A DNA stretch of 64,000 nt from Cubamyces lactineus (GCA_022376465.1 JACDTU010000004.1:1736001-1800000), one strand, 5' to 3'. Positions 20,009 to 32,942 are shown, counted from the first letter of the stretch. Program-made: numbers and translations. Notes: generated by a model not told the origin, from the sequence alone.

Positions 20009-21597
20009 CTAGAGCTCGTCCCTGGTCGGCACCCACGTACTGTGGGGTGCTGGAGGCTCTGACGAGAGCAGCATCGACAAGAAGTCGTGAACGATATCAG
20101 CTGCCGCGATGCCCGTGATTTCAGCTGTCAAGAAGAGATCGTTCTAAATCAGCCTCTATATGCACAGGCTCCAACCGGAGACACGAACCGTTGTCATATG
20201 CCGGAGCGACTTCAACAATGTCGGCGCCACTGCAAGTTCGTGAGCAGCGTCAGAACCATACGCTCAGATCAACGACGCAGCACTTACACGAAGTTCAGCC
20301 CTGCAAGGCCTCGGATGATGCGCTTCACCTCGCGCGTCGTCCACCCGCCGGCCTCAGGTGTTCCTGTGGCAGGTGCGAGGCCAGGGTCGATCACGTCAAT
20401 GTCCAGACTTGCGAGCACAATCAGCTGGAGACACGAGGACGTCACCGCGCATACTCACCTGAGGTAGACAGGGGAGTCCCCGACGCGGTCACGAATGCGC
20501 TTAATGATCGCCGCAACGCCGTGGTCGTCGATATCATCTGTCGAGATGAGCTGGAACCCGACCGACGCGTCGTTCTCGAGGTCCGCAATGCCCTGTCAAC
20601 CACCAACTCATCAGCGTCTACATGCCTGTTTTAATCGGAAGTGTGCTTACGGCCAGCTTGCAGCGGATGCCGGCGTGGATGCTGGTGTTAGTCATGAGGC
20701 CCTCCTCGCGTGCCAGGTAGAAGAACGTTCCGTGCGTGACTCGCGACTGGTCTGTGCTCGTGCCGGGGTACGCTGGCCAGGTGTCGAGGTGCGCGTCGAA
20801 GTGGATGACGGAGACGGGCCCGTAGACTTTGTTTAGAGAGCGGAGGATCGGCAGGACGATGGTGTGGTCTCCACCCAGACTGAGAAATAGTGCGCGGCTC
20901 AGTGTTTTCGTGTTTTGTGCAAGCAGCGCAGAATGCCCTACCTCACGATGCGCGGATGTTGCTTGCCGTCCTTGGCAAACCTCTGCGTGACCGCAGTAGA
21001 GCCCGTGGAGCCCTCGCTTGCGGCCGTGCGGGCAAGTAGCGTTGAGTAGGCCACTTCCATCTGGTCTACCGCAAGAGCATTATCAAACGGGCTGACGGGG
21101 ACCTGCGAGTCGCTCGTCAGTCACCGCGTCCCTTTCAACTCGGGTTTGCTAGTCACTGGCTTGCGTACATCACCGCAATCCATGATCTTCGATCCGAGTT
21201 CATACGGATTGTTCTTCCACGAGAGAGTGTAGCCTCGCGTCTCGCGCTGCCTCCTGCTGCCAGAGCGAATAGCATACGGCCCGAATCGTGCTCCCGGGCG
21301 GTACGTCACCGCAGTGTCGAACGGCATGCCCAGTATTGCGATATCGAACGCTGCGCTCTCATCCTCGAGACAGCGCGAGTACGGTAGATGGGAGAAGGAG
21401 AGGGGACCAGAGAATGGCTGGTCGATCTGCTGTCCGTACTTCTCAAGCCATGTAGAAGATCCGCTGCTGCTGCTACCTGGCTTCGTGAAGTCGTGAATAT
21501 CTACCAGTGGCTCCTGCGCGTGGTGACCTGAATGGCGATGTGACCAAGCCGGCTGTAGCACAATAGCGAGGATGGCAAAGGGGAGTAGACGGATCAT
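20009..21597 (-). CDS. Secreted agmatinase/arginase-family ureohydrolase
   Basis: Seven exons (21597-21169, 21102-20942, 20879-20651, 20592-20459, 20407-20288, 20229-20189, 20124-20009) close to 409 residues. Residues 1-19 ([19 protein letters not shown]) are a clear signal peptide, unlike cytosolic arginases. The binuclear-Mn ligands of the ureohydrolase fold are all present: [16 protein letters not shown] and [10 protein letters not shown], followed by TPEAGGW. The family hydrolyses guanidino compounds, agmatine to putrescine plus urea being the usual assignment; the substrate here is inferred. A His-rich stretch (HRHSGHHAQ) follows the signal peptide. The second donor is GTAGGG after GTGAG, chosen because it alone restores IVSLGGDHT. 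Confidence 0.9.
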
Positions 21598-22078
21598 CTA
21601 GGAGAGGGTCAGTGACCGTGAGTGTCTACCTCCAAGACGCCGCTATACTTGTAGGGCGTGCAGGATGGCGTCTGCAGCACAATGTGCGTAAGAGGCACAT
21701 AGGCATCGCGATTGGCCCACCAGACTCTATCTTCTGGACCAGTCGATAGGAAACACTTGCAAGCGGCTGCCGACGGCTCCCCATGTTATTGAGCGCGTCG
21801 TGCGACACGTGCTCCTCTGGAGGTATCAGATGACCGCACGCGTTTCTTGGAGGTTATCCGTGACGCGTATCTCGACTCCCCAGACGGACCTTAGCTAGAG
21901 TCGCGAGCCCGAGATTGCGAGCGTATAAACATAAGATCATTGTATACGTATCCTATTGTACATCCATCCAATCAACCAAATTCTAGAGTTATACATCAAC
22001 CCTGCCATGAAAGGAGTCGTAGACACGCCGCAACGAACAACTCGAGAGAAGAAGGACCTGTCCTCGGACCTGCATGGA
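21598..22078. other. Intergenic, upstream of the agmatinase-like gene
   Basis: About 480 bp with no gene recognised. It should contain the agmatinase promoter and the 3' UTR of the ricin-B-like gene (AT-rich around 21920-21990). Confidence 0.45.
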
Positions 22079-23116
22079 CTAGCGGGAGGGCATACCCGTG
22101 CGATGCTTCGAAACCCTGATAGGCAGTATCTCCCACTGGCGACGCAGCTTCGCCTTCTCGCTCGCGTTGGCAGCTTCTTCCGCGGTGAGTGCAACCACTT
22201 TGACCGGGCGCAGGGCATCGATGGAATCGTCGATCTCCTCCGCCTCGTTACGATCCTGTTCGGCCAGTTCGTGCTCCGTCAAGTCGATCTCGCCGTCGAA
22301 AACCTGTTCAGGAGTGCTGTTTGATGGCGCCATGCCGAAGAACGAGAGCGGCCTAGAAATGGCGGTGTTGATGAGGGTAGAGGCGTTGTCAATGAGTGTG
22401 GGTGGCCGCCGGACAGGAACCGAGCTGAGATAGTAGGTCTTCTCCTTCCATAGTCCGGACGAGCTATCCCGTCGCGAGGTAGGGTATGACGGGTCGCTCG
22501 CAAAGATGACGGTAATTTCCTTCGCCTCGGGATGATAGACAAACCGAGGGAGTGGGTGAGAGTAAGCGTTCGGGAAGGGCTGAGATACTGGTCGTCGGTG
22601 GCGCAAGACCAGCTTCTCTTCTGAAATTCTCGTAAATTAACCAGAACGTGTTCAGATTGTGCAGCATACATACTCTCGACATCAAGGGCATGTCCCGAGT
22701 GCCTGGAGCACAGGGCCCCTGTCGTATCGATGAAGAATACCTGAAAGCTTTAGGTAAATTTACAGCCGGGATGTGCACCGTAACGAATAAGAAGCGTGAA
22801 CTAACCTGGTTGTTTGATTCCGGCCTTCTCATGGCTATATCCAGGAGCTAGTCTGAGCCCACAGTTCGAATGGTATCTGTTGAATCGATGTGAACTTACA
22901 TTCTACTTGCGAACTATCAGTGGGATGCCACAGTATCACGTCAGTACCATCTTCAACGAACCCTTGGGCTACATCGAGGACCCGAGCAGCGCCGATGCAC
23001 CGCAGCATGAAGTAGCCCTGCGGAAAGCCATATGAGTTCAGTTCGACGTTCAGCGGAGGCACCCCAAGTTCTGTCGGCATTTCAGTCTTGGGCTCATCGT
23101 CGCCAGTGATAACCAT
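22079..23116 (-). CDS. Ricin-B-lectin-like (beta-trefoil) protein
   Basis: Exons 23116-22900, 22834-22806, 22740-22674 and 22620-22079 join in phase to 284 residues. The N-terminal half has beta-trefoil lectin features: GYFMLRCIGAARVLDVAQG, EDGTDVILW, NNQVFFIDTTGALCSR and SGHALDVEKEKLVLRHRRP. The second half is a conserved but unnamed region (SYPTSRR...KTYYLSSVPVRRPPTL) with an acidic stretch and a basic tail. There is no signal peptide, so a cytosolic sugar- or protein-binding role is likely. The start is uncertain: MVITGDDEPK (23116) is used, but the frame is open to 23260. Exon 2 is only 29 nt. Confidence 0.72.
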
Positions 23117-23393
23117 GCTTATGAAGAGTCTAAGATGACCCTGAACGCCAACCGGATGCTCAGTAGGTGGTGGTCTGGGTGAAAGGGCCAGGTACCGAAG
23201 TACAGCCACAGGTAGCGCCAAGTACCTTTTGAAGCCCGAAGGCTGCGTAGCCGAACTCAAATGGTCCAGGAATGACGAATTGTGAGTTCAATAATTCCAG
23301 ATGCGATTCCATAGCAAACGTATATAGTACAAAATGCCATAGTGATACAGCTCCTCGGCGTAACAACGAACTCTATCGGGCTAAGAGTCTGCT

Positions 23394-25971
23394 TCACTCG
23401 TCCGGAATGTACTCATCATCGGATGTGTCGTCCATACCATAATCCTCCTCGATATCGAAGGCTCCGGGCATCCCGAGATGTGACGTAGCGCCGCGGTGTA
23501 CACGATCGGATCGTTCGGCTTTGTTCCGTTCTACCCAATCTTCGAGACTGCCTCCAAGTTTGGACAGACCCTTGAACTGCAAGGAGCTGTGAGTTAATGG
23601 CGTCGTGACGGCAGAATATTGGACTGACCTCGTGTCGTGCGATCACGCTGCCTTCGGACAATCCCCAGCGGCGGCCGAGCCAGCCTGTGCTCATGAGGAT
23701 GGGTTGCTGAAACAAAGCAACGTTGAGAAGGGCCGAGAGCAGTGCGATGCTGTGGCAACCTACCTGTGAGTGCCAGCTCACGTCGCGCACGCATGGCTTG
23801 ATGGGCGAAGGCTTGATATCAGCGGGGTCAGGACCGGATGGATCCAGGGCCATTGGCAGTGTATATTGGCGATCAAGCACCTCCACGACTCTGCCATCTA
23901 AGGACCAGATCTGCGTGCGGAATGCCTATGAACCGCCGAATCTGACGGCAAATGCGGGAGACGTACATGTATCCGGCCATCAGAGGACCCTGAGTAGATA
24001 TATTGCTGACCTGTCGTCTCAGCGGGGCTGAAGTGGCAGCGGATGAGTGTGCGTAGAACTTCGTGTCCGATGAATTTCGAGACGCTGCAGTCAAGGGGGT
24101 GGGCCTTGTACCGTGGTCGCGGGTATTTATCTCCTCGATAGTCGAAATGAGGAACCCCGTAGTGTTGTCTGGCGACGCTTTCGAATTCGCTGTTGCTCCT
24201 CATCATACGTAGGTCCCATAAGCGGAGGATCTGATCCTTTCCATTAGAGATGACGTATCGGCCGTCCCCCTTCGCGGATACATATGTTATACCCTCGGTA
24301 TGTCCGATGAGCACACCGGAGGGTTTTTGTGTGGCAGATAAGGACCGACGGTCCCTTAAGCGGTCGATGTAAGCATATGATTGCTAGTTACAGTATTAGG
24401 GCATGTACATACCAGACTTTCACGAACGTGTCATCGGAAGCACTGATCAGGACATTTCCTGATGCAGTGTCGGCCCAACAACAACTGTTGACATCGTCAG
24501 TGTGCCCAGCGATCTTGACGGTCCGCTTGTCGGCGATGAGGTCGTAAACTGCCGCCTGGTTAACGCGGGTGTGAAGCCGATGTCCGAGAATCCTTACCAA
24601 ATATCATACTGCTACCACCTGCTATAACCTCATTGCCATCGGCAGAAAACTTGCAACTCCAGATACCAAACTGATCGTCGTCATCCCATGGGTGTACGGT
24701 GCGACGGCTTCGCTGCGGGGCAGGGTCCTTGAAGGATATGGGTATTTGTTCTCGGGAGGAATCTAACGTGGATGTCATGTACACCGTGCTGGACTGTGGA
24801 TATATCATGAGTATTTTGAAGTGGCTACGGTAGACTCAACTCACTATAGACGCATAGATCATTCTACGAGCAAGCGCCTGAGCATACACCAAGGTCTAAA
24901 GCTGGCACAAGACTCACCTTTGGTTGTCGGGACTAAGGTGTGAGTCGGTAATGGTCCAGCGGCCCGGCGCTGCCTGAATTGTCTTGATAATTTCCATAGT
25001 TGTTGCGTGTCCGTCGTCGTGTTCGCGTCCGTGAGGTCCACGCAACTTGTATGGCGCTTTCATATCGTAGACATGCAGTCGGAAATCTGGTCGAGTGATA
25101 GTGAGTATGGTATCATCCAAGATCGGGGAGAGTTCTCACTTCTCACACAAGTATAGTAGAACGCAGAGTCTAGCGAATATGTTCGGTTTCCTCTCACACA
25201 GAGCGTCCTAATACTGAGACCCACCAGACGAGAATTGACCGACGTAAGCATTGGCAGGGTATGCTGCTACAGCGGTACCGCTCGAGTTTGGCAGGATTTC
25301 CTGCTGAATGTCAGGAGGCGTGCGATGCTAGAAGCAAAAGACGCACACTAGTGATGTCCTCCCGGTGTGTGGGCCGCGAATTTAACCCCTTATTAAGGAG
25401 ACTACGGGCTACATTCCTATGCCCGCTGCGTGCCTTCAGCTGATGTTGTACTCTCCCGAATTCCCCACCCATGAGGAGGGACAGACCCTCCTCCCGTGGC
25501 TCTGTGACCTGAGGCCACCAGTCATGATTACGGTCCCAACGAGTATACTGGGGCATGTTCCAATGATTGACGTCCTCCTCATCTTCTTCATCGTCAATAT
25601 AGTCAGAGTCGTTCTCGTCTTCGTCGTCACCTTCTTCTTCGACCTCAACCTGTACATTGGGAGCTCCTGCATTAGTGGCACTGACTATCTGCATGAGGCG
25701 ATGTATGTCGTCGATCGTAAGAGTAGTCGAGACGTGCTCCCCATCGTTGGATATGGGCTGGACGCCTTGAACGTCCAAAATCGCTGAATCACCTCCCGTA
25801 TGAGCTCACAAAAGGCAGACGAGCAGCACTCCAGCAGTGTAGCGTACCATCTAGAATCTGTTGTAGCCTTTCTCGACCAGATGCATTACCGTCCCCCAGC
25901 AACGCGAGCAGGTTGGTCCCCGCTTGTTGATCTTCGTCGTTGGCACTGCCAGTATGCCCGTCGTGATCCAT
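23394..25971 (-). CDS. DCAF11/WDR23 (LEC14B)-type WD40 substrate receptor
   Basis: Twelve exons (25971-25848, 25765-25347, 25303-25225, 25169-25140, 25086-24918, 24863-24845, 24793-24598, 24548-24413, 24354-23967, 23910-23764, 23706-23629, 23576-23394) give 655 residues. The N-terminus has an acidic stretch (EEEGDDEDENDSDYIDDEED), then the WD40 propeller with family hallmarks: HPWDDDDQFGIWSCKFSADG, IAGHTDDVNSCCW, ILRLWDLRMM, and DCSVSKFIGHEVLRTLIRCHFSP. WDLR fits the WDxR box through which DCAFs contact DDB1, so a CUL4-DDB1 ubiquitin-ligase receptor role is inferred. It includes a 19-nt microexon (RMIYASI) and a short intron (25346-25304, 43 nt). The gene is divergent from the SIF2-like gene. 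Confidence 0.88.
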
Positions 25972-26304
25972 GGCGAGCTCGTGCACAACCAGAACAGATG
26001 TAGTGGATGAGAGTGTAGGACTGGCGCTGCTGAGCAAGCACTTCTGACCCCGCACTCGGGTGCACTTCCTATTGCTTCGCACATAGCACATTTGTGCTTA
26101 TCTTATCTCGGCATGACGGAATGGATGATGGATCTGAGCTTGTCGTTCACTCTCCGACATGCTCCGCATAAAGTAGGCATTCCCACGCCACCAACCCTGG
26201 TGCAACGGATGTTGTGTCTGAATTTCGCAGAGTTCACTTTGCTTGTCTCCATTACACTCTTTCGCTGCATTCACCGTCTATCCCCGTTTTCCTATGCGCT
26301 CGCT
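25972..26304. promoter_or_regulatory. Bidirectional promoter region, DCAF11-like / SIF2-like
   Basis: The two start codons face away from each other across 333 bp with no intervening gene. Two WD40 genes, one for a ubiquitin receptor and one for a corepressor, would share this region. No particular motif stands out. Confidence 0.5.
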
Positions 26305-28520
26305 ATGGTCGACCCTCTCCAGATAACAGCTGATGAAGTGAACTGCCTCATATATGCGTACTTCAGAGATTCCGGTGTGTACCTGTAACTATCATGTCTT
26401 GTCTCGACAATGCTCAAGCAATTCTTCAGGTTTCCAACATAGTGCATTTGTCTTGCGTGCAGAATCACACCTTGAACATTCACCGCACTTTAGGAAGCAT
26501 GTACCACGCGGGGAACTGGTCGAACTTCTCAGCAAGGCGTTGCTCTTCTCTGAGGTAGAAGCGCACTGGAAGGGAGACAGCATGACGCTTTCATGCAGGA
26601 ACCCATTCAACATACTCGAGCATCACGTCTGCTCGGCTCCCCCTCGCCCCATATCGCGTTCACGAGCCACATCACCTCGCGCGCCCATCATGCCTAACGG
26701 AGGCGCATCCGACCACACTGCTACAACCTCTGAGGTCTCGCTGAAGAGGAAAGCTAGCGGGACCCCAGCATCGGAGGAGGCCCAAAAAGAGAAACGAGCA
26801 AAGACTAGCTCACCCATCGAGGTAGACTTAGACACGAGGCCAGGACCATCCGTAGAACGTAGGTTGCCTTTGTCATGTATGACGACTACCCGCAATAGAC
26901 CAACCCGTTCCCTCTACAAGCTAGGCGTGTCAATGCATCAACAACCGCCGATCAGCCCGATGTGATGCACGTACCAAAGGAAGTTATGGAAAGCGGGAAT
27001 GCTGCACCGTCTTCTGAAAGTACAGAGAGGGACCTGGAGGCTCCCGTTCAGATACTAAAAGGACACAAAGCGGAGGTCCGTGTGATGTGACATTGTCAAA
27101 GCATACGTATAGCCCTCTGAAAGCCCTCGGTTCAGGTTTTCGTCTGCGCATGGAATCCTGTTCATCGGTCAACACTAGCCTCCGGGTACGTGCGAATGTT
27201 GAACTTGTACCGTACACCATGACTTGACTAGGAATGCAGGTCAAGAGACAGCGTGGTGCATCTGTGGAATGTCCCCGGCCCTGATCAGAATGGCGACGTC
27301 AATACACAACTTGACCCCCCTCTGACATGCGCCTATCCTTCGAAGGAAGAGCAAGGGGACCTCACGTCGCTGGACTGGTCATCGGACGGCGCTCTCCTCG
27401 CTATCGGCTGCTACGACTCCGTTCTTCGCATATGTGACACGGAAGGCAAATTGTACTTCATGCATACACAACACGATGTAAGCCCCAGCTGGTCAGTGTT
27501 CTTCACATCCACTGCTGACTGTGTGTTGAGAAGGGACCCATATTCGCCGCCCGCTTCTCGCCGGGCGGTCGTTGGCTTGTCACTGCAAGTCTCGACGGTT
27601 CGGCTTGCGTGTGGGATGTTCAAGGGAAGCGTCTACATCGGCAGTATACCATCCATAAGAGTAGGCATCTTCATTTATGTCGGATCAGCGATATACTCAT
27701 TAGATGTTAGAGTGCTGCTTGGATGTGGACTGGCTTTCCGACTCAGAATTTGCAACCAGCGGCTCCGATGGACTTGTGCACATCATGAATGTTGATAACC
27801 CGAGACCATTAAAAACATTCTCGTATGTCGTAGGACCATCATTGCGACGACATAGTACTGACGCTGCGTTCATAGCGGGCATAAGCATGAGGTCAACCAA
27901 CTCAGAGCCAATCCCTCGAAAACGAGAATAGCCTCCTGCTCGGATGATGCGACTGCTCGAATCTGGAATATTGAGGATGTCGTGTATTCCCGTCCACAAG
28001 ACGACCAAGTCATAGTTCTCACAGGCCATCAACAACAAGTCAGTACCCTGGCCTGGTCTCCGAATACACCCAGTGGGGAGCATGAGCTTCTTGTCACGTA
28101 TGTTGTTTTCCTTCTGCACTGATGGAACTATACTGATGAAACCCTGCGCAGGTCATCCTTTGACCAGACGGCGAGACTGTGGGACAGTGTCACCGGCCAA
28201 TGCCTGCGGGTGTTCCACGATCATAAGAGTCACGTATACAACCTCACCTTCAGCCCCGATAGCCGACACTTTGCCACCGCCGGCGGAGATGGTTGGTTGT
28301 ATGTATACGACGTCCAGGTGAGCAGGGCAACGTTGCACTGTGAATGTAGCTCATCTCGCGTCTCTAGTCGAAAGAAAAACGGTGGTCGTACAGTACTGGC
28401 AAGCGCGGCATCTTCGAGATATCCTGGCAACAATCTGGAAACCTGAATAGGCTAGCCATGGCGCTGGAGAATCGTTCGGTTGCGATCGCAGATCTCACCC
28501 GAATACCGGAACTGCAGTAG
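26305..28520 (+). CDS. SIF2/TBL1-type LisH-WD40 corepressor subunit
   Basis: Ten exons (26305-26374, 26430-26858, 26921-27075, 27136-27185, 27240-27477, 27534-27660, 27711-27822, 27876-28097, 28152-28317, 28368-28520) give 573 residues. The LisH block ITADEVNCLIYAYFRDSG joins GFQHSAFVLRAESHLEHS across intron 1, as in TBL1/SIF2. A Ser/Lys-rich linker follows, then a WD40 propeller: VQILKGHKAEVFVCAWNP, SGSRDSVVHLW, FSPGGRWLVTASLDGSACVW, SGHKHEVNQLRAN, TGHQQQVSTLAWSP and FHDHKSHVYNLTFSPDS. These proteins are core subunits of the Set3C/NCoR-SMRT histone-deacetylase complexes in the nucleus. The final exon ends at IPELQ. Confidence 0.92.
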
Positions 28521-28927
28521 ACCCTCGATTTGAGGCTAGCGGTGGTGTACGTAGACTATGGACCTCCAAACCCCTAATCTTGCTCTCGACGCTTTTTTCG
28601 ACGTGACTTGTCTACTCTAGTGTATTTATTACTCACCTATGGTCCTGTCTTTGGTATTAATGCGACGTGTACAGTATATCTTCAAGAAACTGAGTCTCGA
28701 AGTGATACCGGGCATGATTCTGCAGTTCGAGAGAGGCCCGGAATGTGCTAGCGCCCAAGCGTGCGTGATGTAATCCGAGGACGCGCCGAACGGCCGCGCG
28801 TATGTCATACTTGGCCGGAATTCCTCGCCCGCACGCCTCATCTGCAACTTCGGCTTGCTTTCGTTCCTGCACTAGACTCTCGCGCTCTCTATCCCTCTCA
28901 CGACTGTCTACTTCGTCTGCAACAAAT
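28521..28927. other. Intergenic, SIF2-like to TMBIM-like
   Basis: 407 bp between same-strand genes with no gene, repeat or RNA recognised. A short pyrimidine-rich stretch precedes the next ATG at 28928. Confidence 0.45.
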
Positions 28928-30223
28928 ATGTTTCGCGTGAGCTTCGTCTCCGCCATTCGCCCTCTCGCGACCCCTGGCTTTTCAGCTGCAGCCCGCAACC
29001 CACAAATGTCTACGCTCAGGCTGTATAGCAGCCTCCGGCCAAACACTCTCTTCACACTGAAACGGTCACCGCTATCACCGTCCAGCTTCTCGCGGCAGTC
29101 TCGTACCTTCATTACCGACGCCAAGCCCGTTGTATACAGACCAAGCCAGGCGGAGTCCTGGAAGCGTTTCGGGATCACGGCAGTGCGTGTCCTCACACCG
29201 TCTTGCGCCGTAGCCTCGATTTTTGACATGCATAACGAACAATTGCCTCTAGGCTACTGTCGCAGGTACGATAGTCGGCGTGAATGCATTCCTCAACCGC
29301 GAAACTCGGGATGCGCTATCCCCCGCCGAGCGCTCGTACCTCCATGAAAGCTTCCAGTACACGGGAGGAGGGCTGGCCATCACTGCACTCGCAGCTCGTG
29401 CCATGTTCAAGAATGGGTTCGCATTCCGCATCATGTCTGCGAACCCATGGCTCGTGCTGGGCGTCAGCTTGGTTGGGTCAATCGGCACGATGATGGGCGC
29501 GATGTACACGCCCCCTGAGAATACTGTCCTCAAGCATGCCTTCTGGTTGGTAAGTTGTGTTGTACAATTCACGATGAAGGCGAGTCGCTCATATGGAACA
29601 GGGTTTTAACGCCTGCCAAGCGGCTACGCTCAGCCCGTTGTTCTTCCTAAGCCCCGCGATCCTTTCACGTGCAGCACTATACACTTGCGGTGTGGTCGGT
29701 TCGCTATCCTATGTGGGAGCTACTGCCAAGTGAGTATGATATGCGATAGCGAAGTGGAACATATGCTGATTGAAGGAACAGGAATGACAAGTATCTCTAC
29801 ATGGGTGGCCCCCTTCTCGCTGGTGTAACGGTCGTGGCCCTGAGCTCGCTTGCTCCGATGGCACTCCCGCTTGGTCTGCGCGGTCTGGCGATCACTGAGG
29901 CTATTTCACTCTATGGCGGTCTTGCGGTTTTCAGCGGCTTCGTTCTCTACGAGTGAGTTCAAGCTATAGCATTTTGACCGAGGTCCAGGCGCTGACTGTA
30001 TTTCTACAGCACTCAGAAGATCCTCCACAATGCCAGATTGGCGGAACAGGGCCGCATTCCCCGGGATACCTTGAAGGAGTCGATCGGCCTCGAACTTGAC
30101 ATGATCAACATCTTGTAAGTCTCCCACTAGCTGGCCATCTCATAGAGAGTAGATTGCTGATTTTTGTCTCTCAGCATTCGCCTGGTCCAAATTCTCGCGT
30201 CGAGGCAGAACCAGAGGAAGTAG
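28928..30223 (+). CDS. Mitochondrial TMBIM/BAX-inhibitor-1 family protein (GHITM-like)
   Basis: Exons 28928-29182, 29253-29549, 29602-29729, 29782-29952, 30010-30114 and 30175-30223 give 334 residues. The first 65 residues are rich in Arg, Ser and Ala with few acids and read as a mitochondrial targeting sequence. Seven hydrophobic segments follow, including LVLGVSLVGSIGTMMGAMY and LLAGVTVVALSSLAPMALPLG. The C-terminal block YDTQKILHNARL and ELDMINIFIRLVQILASRQNQ matches the BI-1 family signature (Y-D-T-Q and the DxxxIFxRxLxIL end). Human GHITM/TMBIM5 is an inner-membrane protein linked to cristae and calcium/proton exchange; the same role is inferred here. It converges on SLY1 205 bp downstream. 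Confidence 0.9.
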
Positions 30224-30428
30224 AGTGTCTGACGTCTACTTTGTAACATATGCATCTGTATCATGCTATATCGCATTCTTGTACCTAGTATCATGCCCAC
30301 GTTGGACAGCCCCACTCTTCGATTAGTCGAACATTAAACCAATGAGAGAACTTATAAAATATAAGCCTAGAGCGTGGCAGCTAACCACACTTGGCCAACA
30401 TGCCGGTATACGACTACATCGCGGACGT

Positions 30429-32942
30429 CTACGACGAAGCTTTCCCGAGACTCTCGAGCACGCGCACGAACCCTCCGGGGTCCACGATCTCCGTACCACC
30501 GTACGTGACGCGCTTGCCCGTCTTCTTCGCCCACTCTTCGAGGTTACCGTACTCGACGTAGCCCGCACCGCCCACGACGAACACGATTCCCTCGGAGAAG
30601 GCCATGCGCCGTGAACGGCCGCTCCCACCACCTGCCCCGCCACCAGGGGCGCCCACTCCGGAGATGCCGAGGCCTGCGTTGGGGTTCCGGGGCGCTCGGG
30701 GATCGAGGAAGAGGTAATCGTCGGTCTCTTGGAGCGACTGGTTGGATGCGGCAGATGGGTCCATGAGGGCCTCGGTGAGACGGGTCACGGGTAGTAGCTT
30801 GTTGGCAGGCAAGAAGTTCTTCACGCCCGAGATCAGGTTCTCAAGACCTCCGTCCTTCAGGCGATCTGTCCACTGTATAAGAGGTGGTCAACCGTCGTTC
30901 AAGATACACTCGACTCTGAAGTGCGGTGGGAGATACGAACCCTGTTGCTTAGTGCGCTGAAGCCCTTGAAGAGCTCTCCGCCAGGAGTGCTTGAGCCGGG
31001 CACTGGAGTAGAAGACCCACCCAGTGCACTTGGGGCGGTCATCTTGGAGATCTCCCGTGTCCGGCGCACGTATTCGAACGCGGCAATATCGGCACCCGCT
31101 GCCTTCAGCTCCTTCTCCAGCTCCACAATATCGTCCTTCGAGATCGCATTGTCCGGTACGGAGAGGTACCACACGAGGACAAGACGAAGTTTGTCTACCG
31201 GCGTAGGATGTACGTCCGCCTTCGGGTTGCGGAGGAATTCGAGGATGGCCTGCGCACTCTGCTTGGAGATGGCTTCTTCGGTACTGAAGAGCTCGTCCAA
31301 GCCGCGCTTCTTAATCTCCTCGAGCAGGGCCGTCGCGATGTTCATATGGGTATCAAGGATGGCTTTCCGTGCGGTGAGCTCGGGCAGCGCCGTGATTGCA
31401 GTCTTCAGATGCGCAGCGTTTGCCGAAAGATCCCTAGCAAAGCACGCGATGTCAGAGCGAGGAAGCATTGTGTAGAAACCCCGGTACTGACATTTGGGCG
31501 ATGTCGTTGACGTCGCTCACACCGGTGGAGCGCGTGATCTCTGCAGCATCCTGTTTGTAGCGGTTTAGCTCTGTGTCGATCTCATCCGCCACCTGCGGGA
31601 ATGGGTTCGCGGCGTTCTTGGCCCAGAAGAAATCCTTCGAGTCGAGATCGTATGAGCGTTTCTGCGGTTGTGAGACTACAACGCGATTGAGCTTCATCTC
31701 TAGACAGTCCGATGCGAGTGCTTGGTATGTCCAGCCGTGAGACAACATGGGTACCAGATCGACGTTACGGTCAAGGATGAGGAGTACTGTAGGCCTTGTG
31801 AGCACCATGCGCGCGACTCTTAGTGTACGAAAGAAAACGTACGCGGACGTTGGAGATTAGAGAGGCCCGACGCGTCTTGTGCGAACAATGAGGATGTGTG
31901 TGACCTCGCGGAGGACAGGATAGCGTCGCGGATCTTCTGCTCGAGTTTCTTCGCAATCATCTCGGCGGCGTTTCCTCGAGGAGCGCGGATGATTGGAACA
32001 TGGCCTACCTGCTGTGTTAGAGTGATATTTCAACAGACGTATCACCTTTGGGCTTACCCATGGTGACAACAACGCTGAACAGCCCTGTCGCGACACGCTC
32101 AATTTCCTCCTCGATCTGCTGCTCCGTGGAAGCGGGCGAGTTCAGGATGGCGTATGTAGAGTGAGGTAGGGATGGCACGGACGGTCCTGCGACCGCATTC
32201 GGAGTGGAGGTTGCTGAGGTATTTGGGGGAGGAATTAGAGAGAACAGGGATGGCGAGGGCGCGATGAATGACAGATATTGGTCCAATACCTTCCGTGAAT
32301 CTGTCTCAACACTGGGGCTGCGTAGCAGGAATTCGTACTACGCACCTGCTCGACAAGTTCACCCGTACCATCCTTGGCTACGGCGGCTGCGAGGTCCTCG
32401 AGCAGCGCTCTTGGCAAAGGCTCCACGAAGTTGAGATGGTATGATTCATAGAGACCCTTCTCGAGATCCTGAGATATTCGCCGTATGTTCGCGAGCGTGG
32501 GGGAAACGAAGTATACTGCAGGAACATCGGGGAGGGGCGGCCGGTTAGAGTGGAGCTGTCTGTAACGACGTAAGTACTATCGACAAGAAGACTAGCGAAA
32601 GGACGGTTGGCATACACATGCAAAGTCACCCCGACATCGCGAAGGTCCTGCACGCGAAGTACGGTGGCAAGCACATCCTTGGTGTATTGGTCTAGCACTA
32701 GGACCTTCCACACAGGAGGACCAGTCGGCGCGGCAACTTTAAGCGCAGCCGTGCTCTTTGTGGTGCTTTGTACTGGGTTGGCTGGAGGTTCTACAGGGTT
32801 GTTGAGATTGAGGAGCGTCAAGAGGGCGGCGGTCTGCGACTCTTGGAGAGTGGGCGGGGTCGCACTCGCCTAACACACTCAGTATATCTTATCGAACGTA
32901 TACGGGGATACAGCTCACCTGCTTGAGTGCACTGCTCGCCAT
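30429..32942 (-). CDS. SLY1: SLY1-type Sec1/Munc18 protein (ER-Golgi SNARE regulator)
   Basis: Eight exons (32942-32919, 32869-32616, 32559-32346, 32289-32058, 32004-31843, 31786-31492, 31433-30941, 30872-30429) give 705 residues. SM-family hallmarks are [71 protein letters not shown], and [21 protein letters not shown] with [19 protein letters not shown] near the end. SLY1 binds Sed5/syntaxin-5 and promotes ER-to-Golgi SNARE assembly. The first coding exon holds only MASSALKQ. An insert of about 35 residues rich in Ser/Pro/Thr ([19 protein letters not shown]) sits in domain 1, and a Gly-rich loop occurs near the C-terminus; both are plausible lineage-specific loops. Confidence 0.92.
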
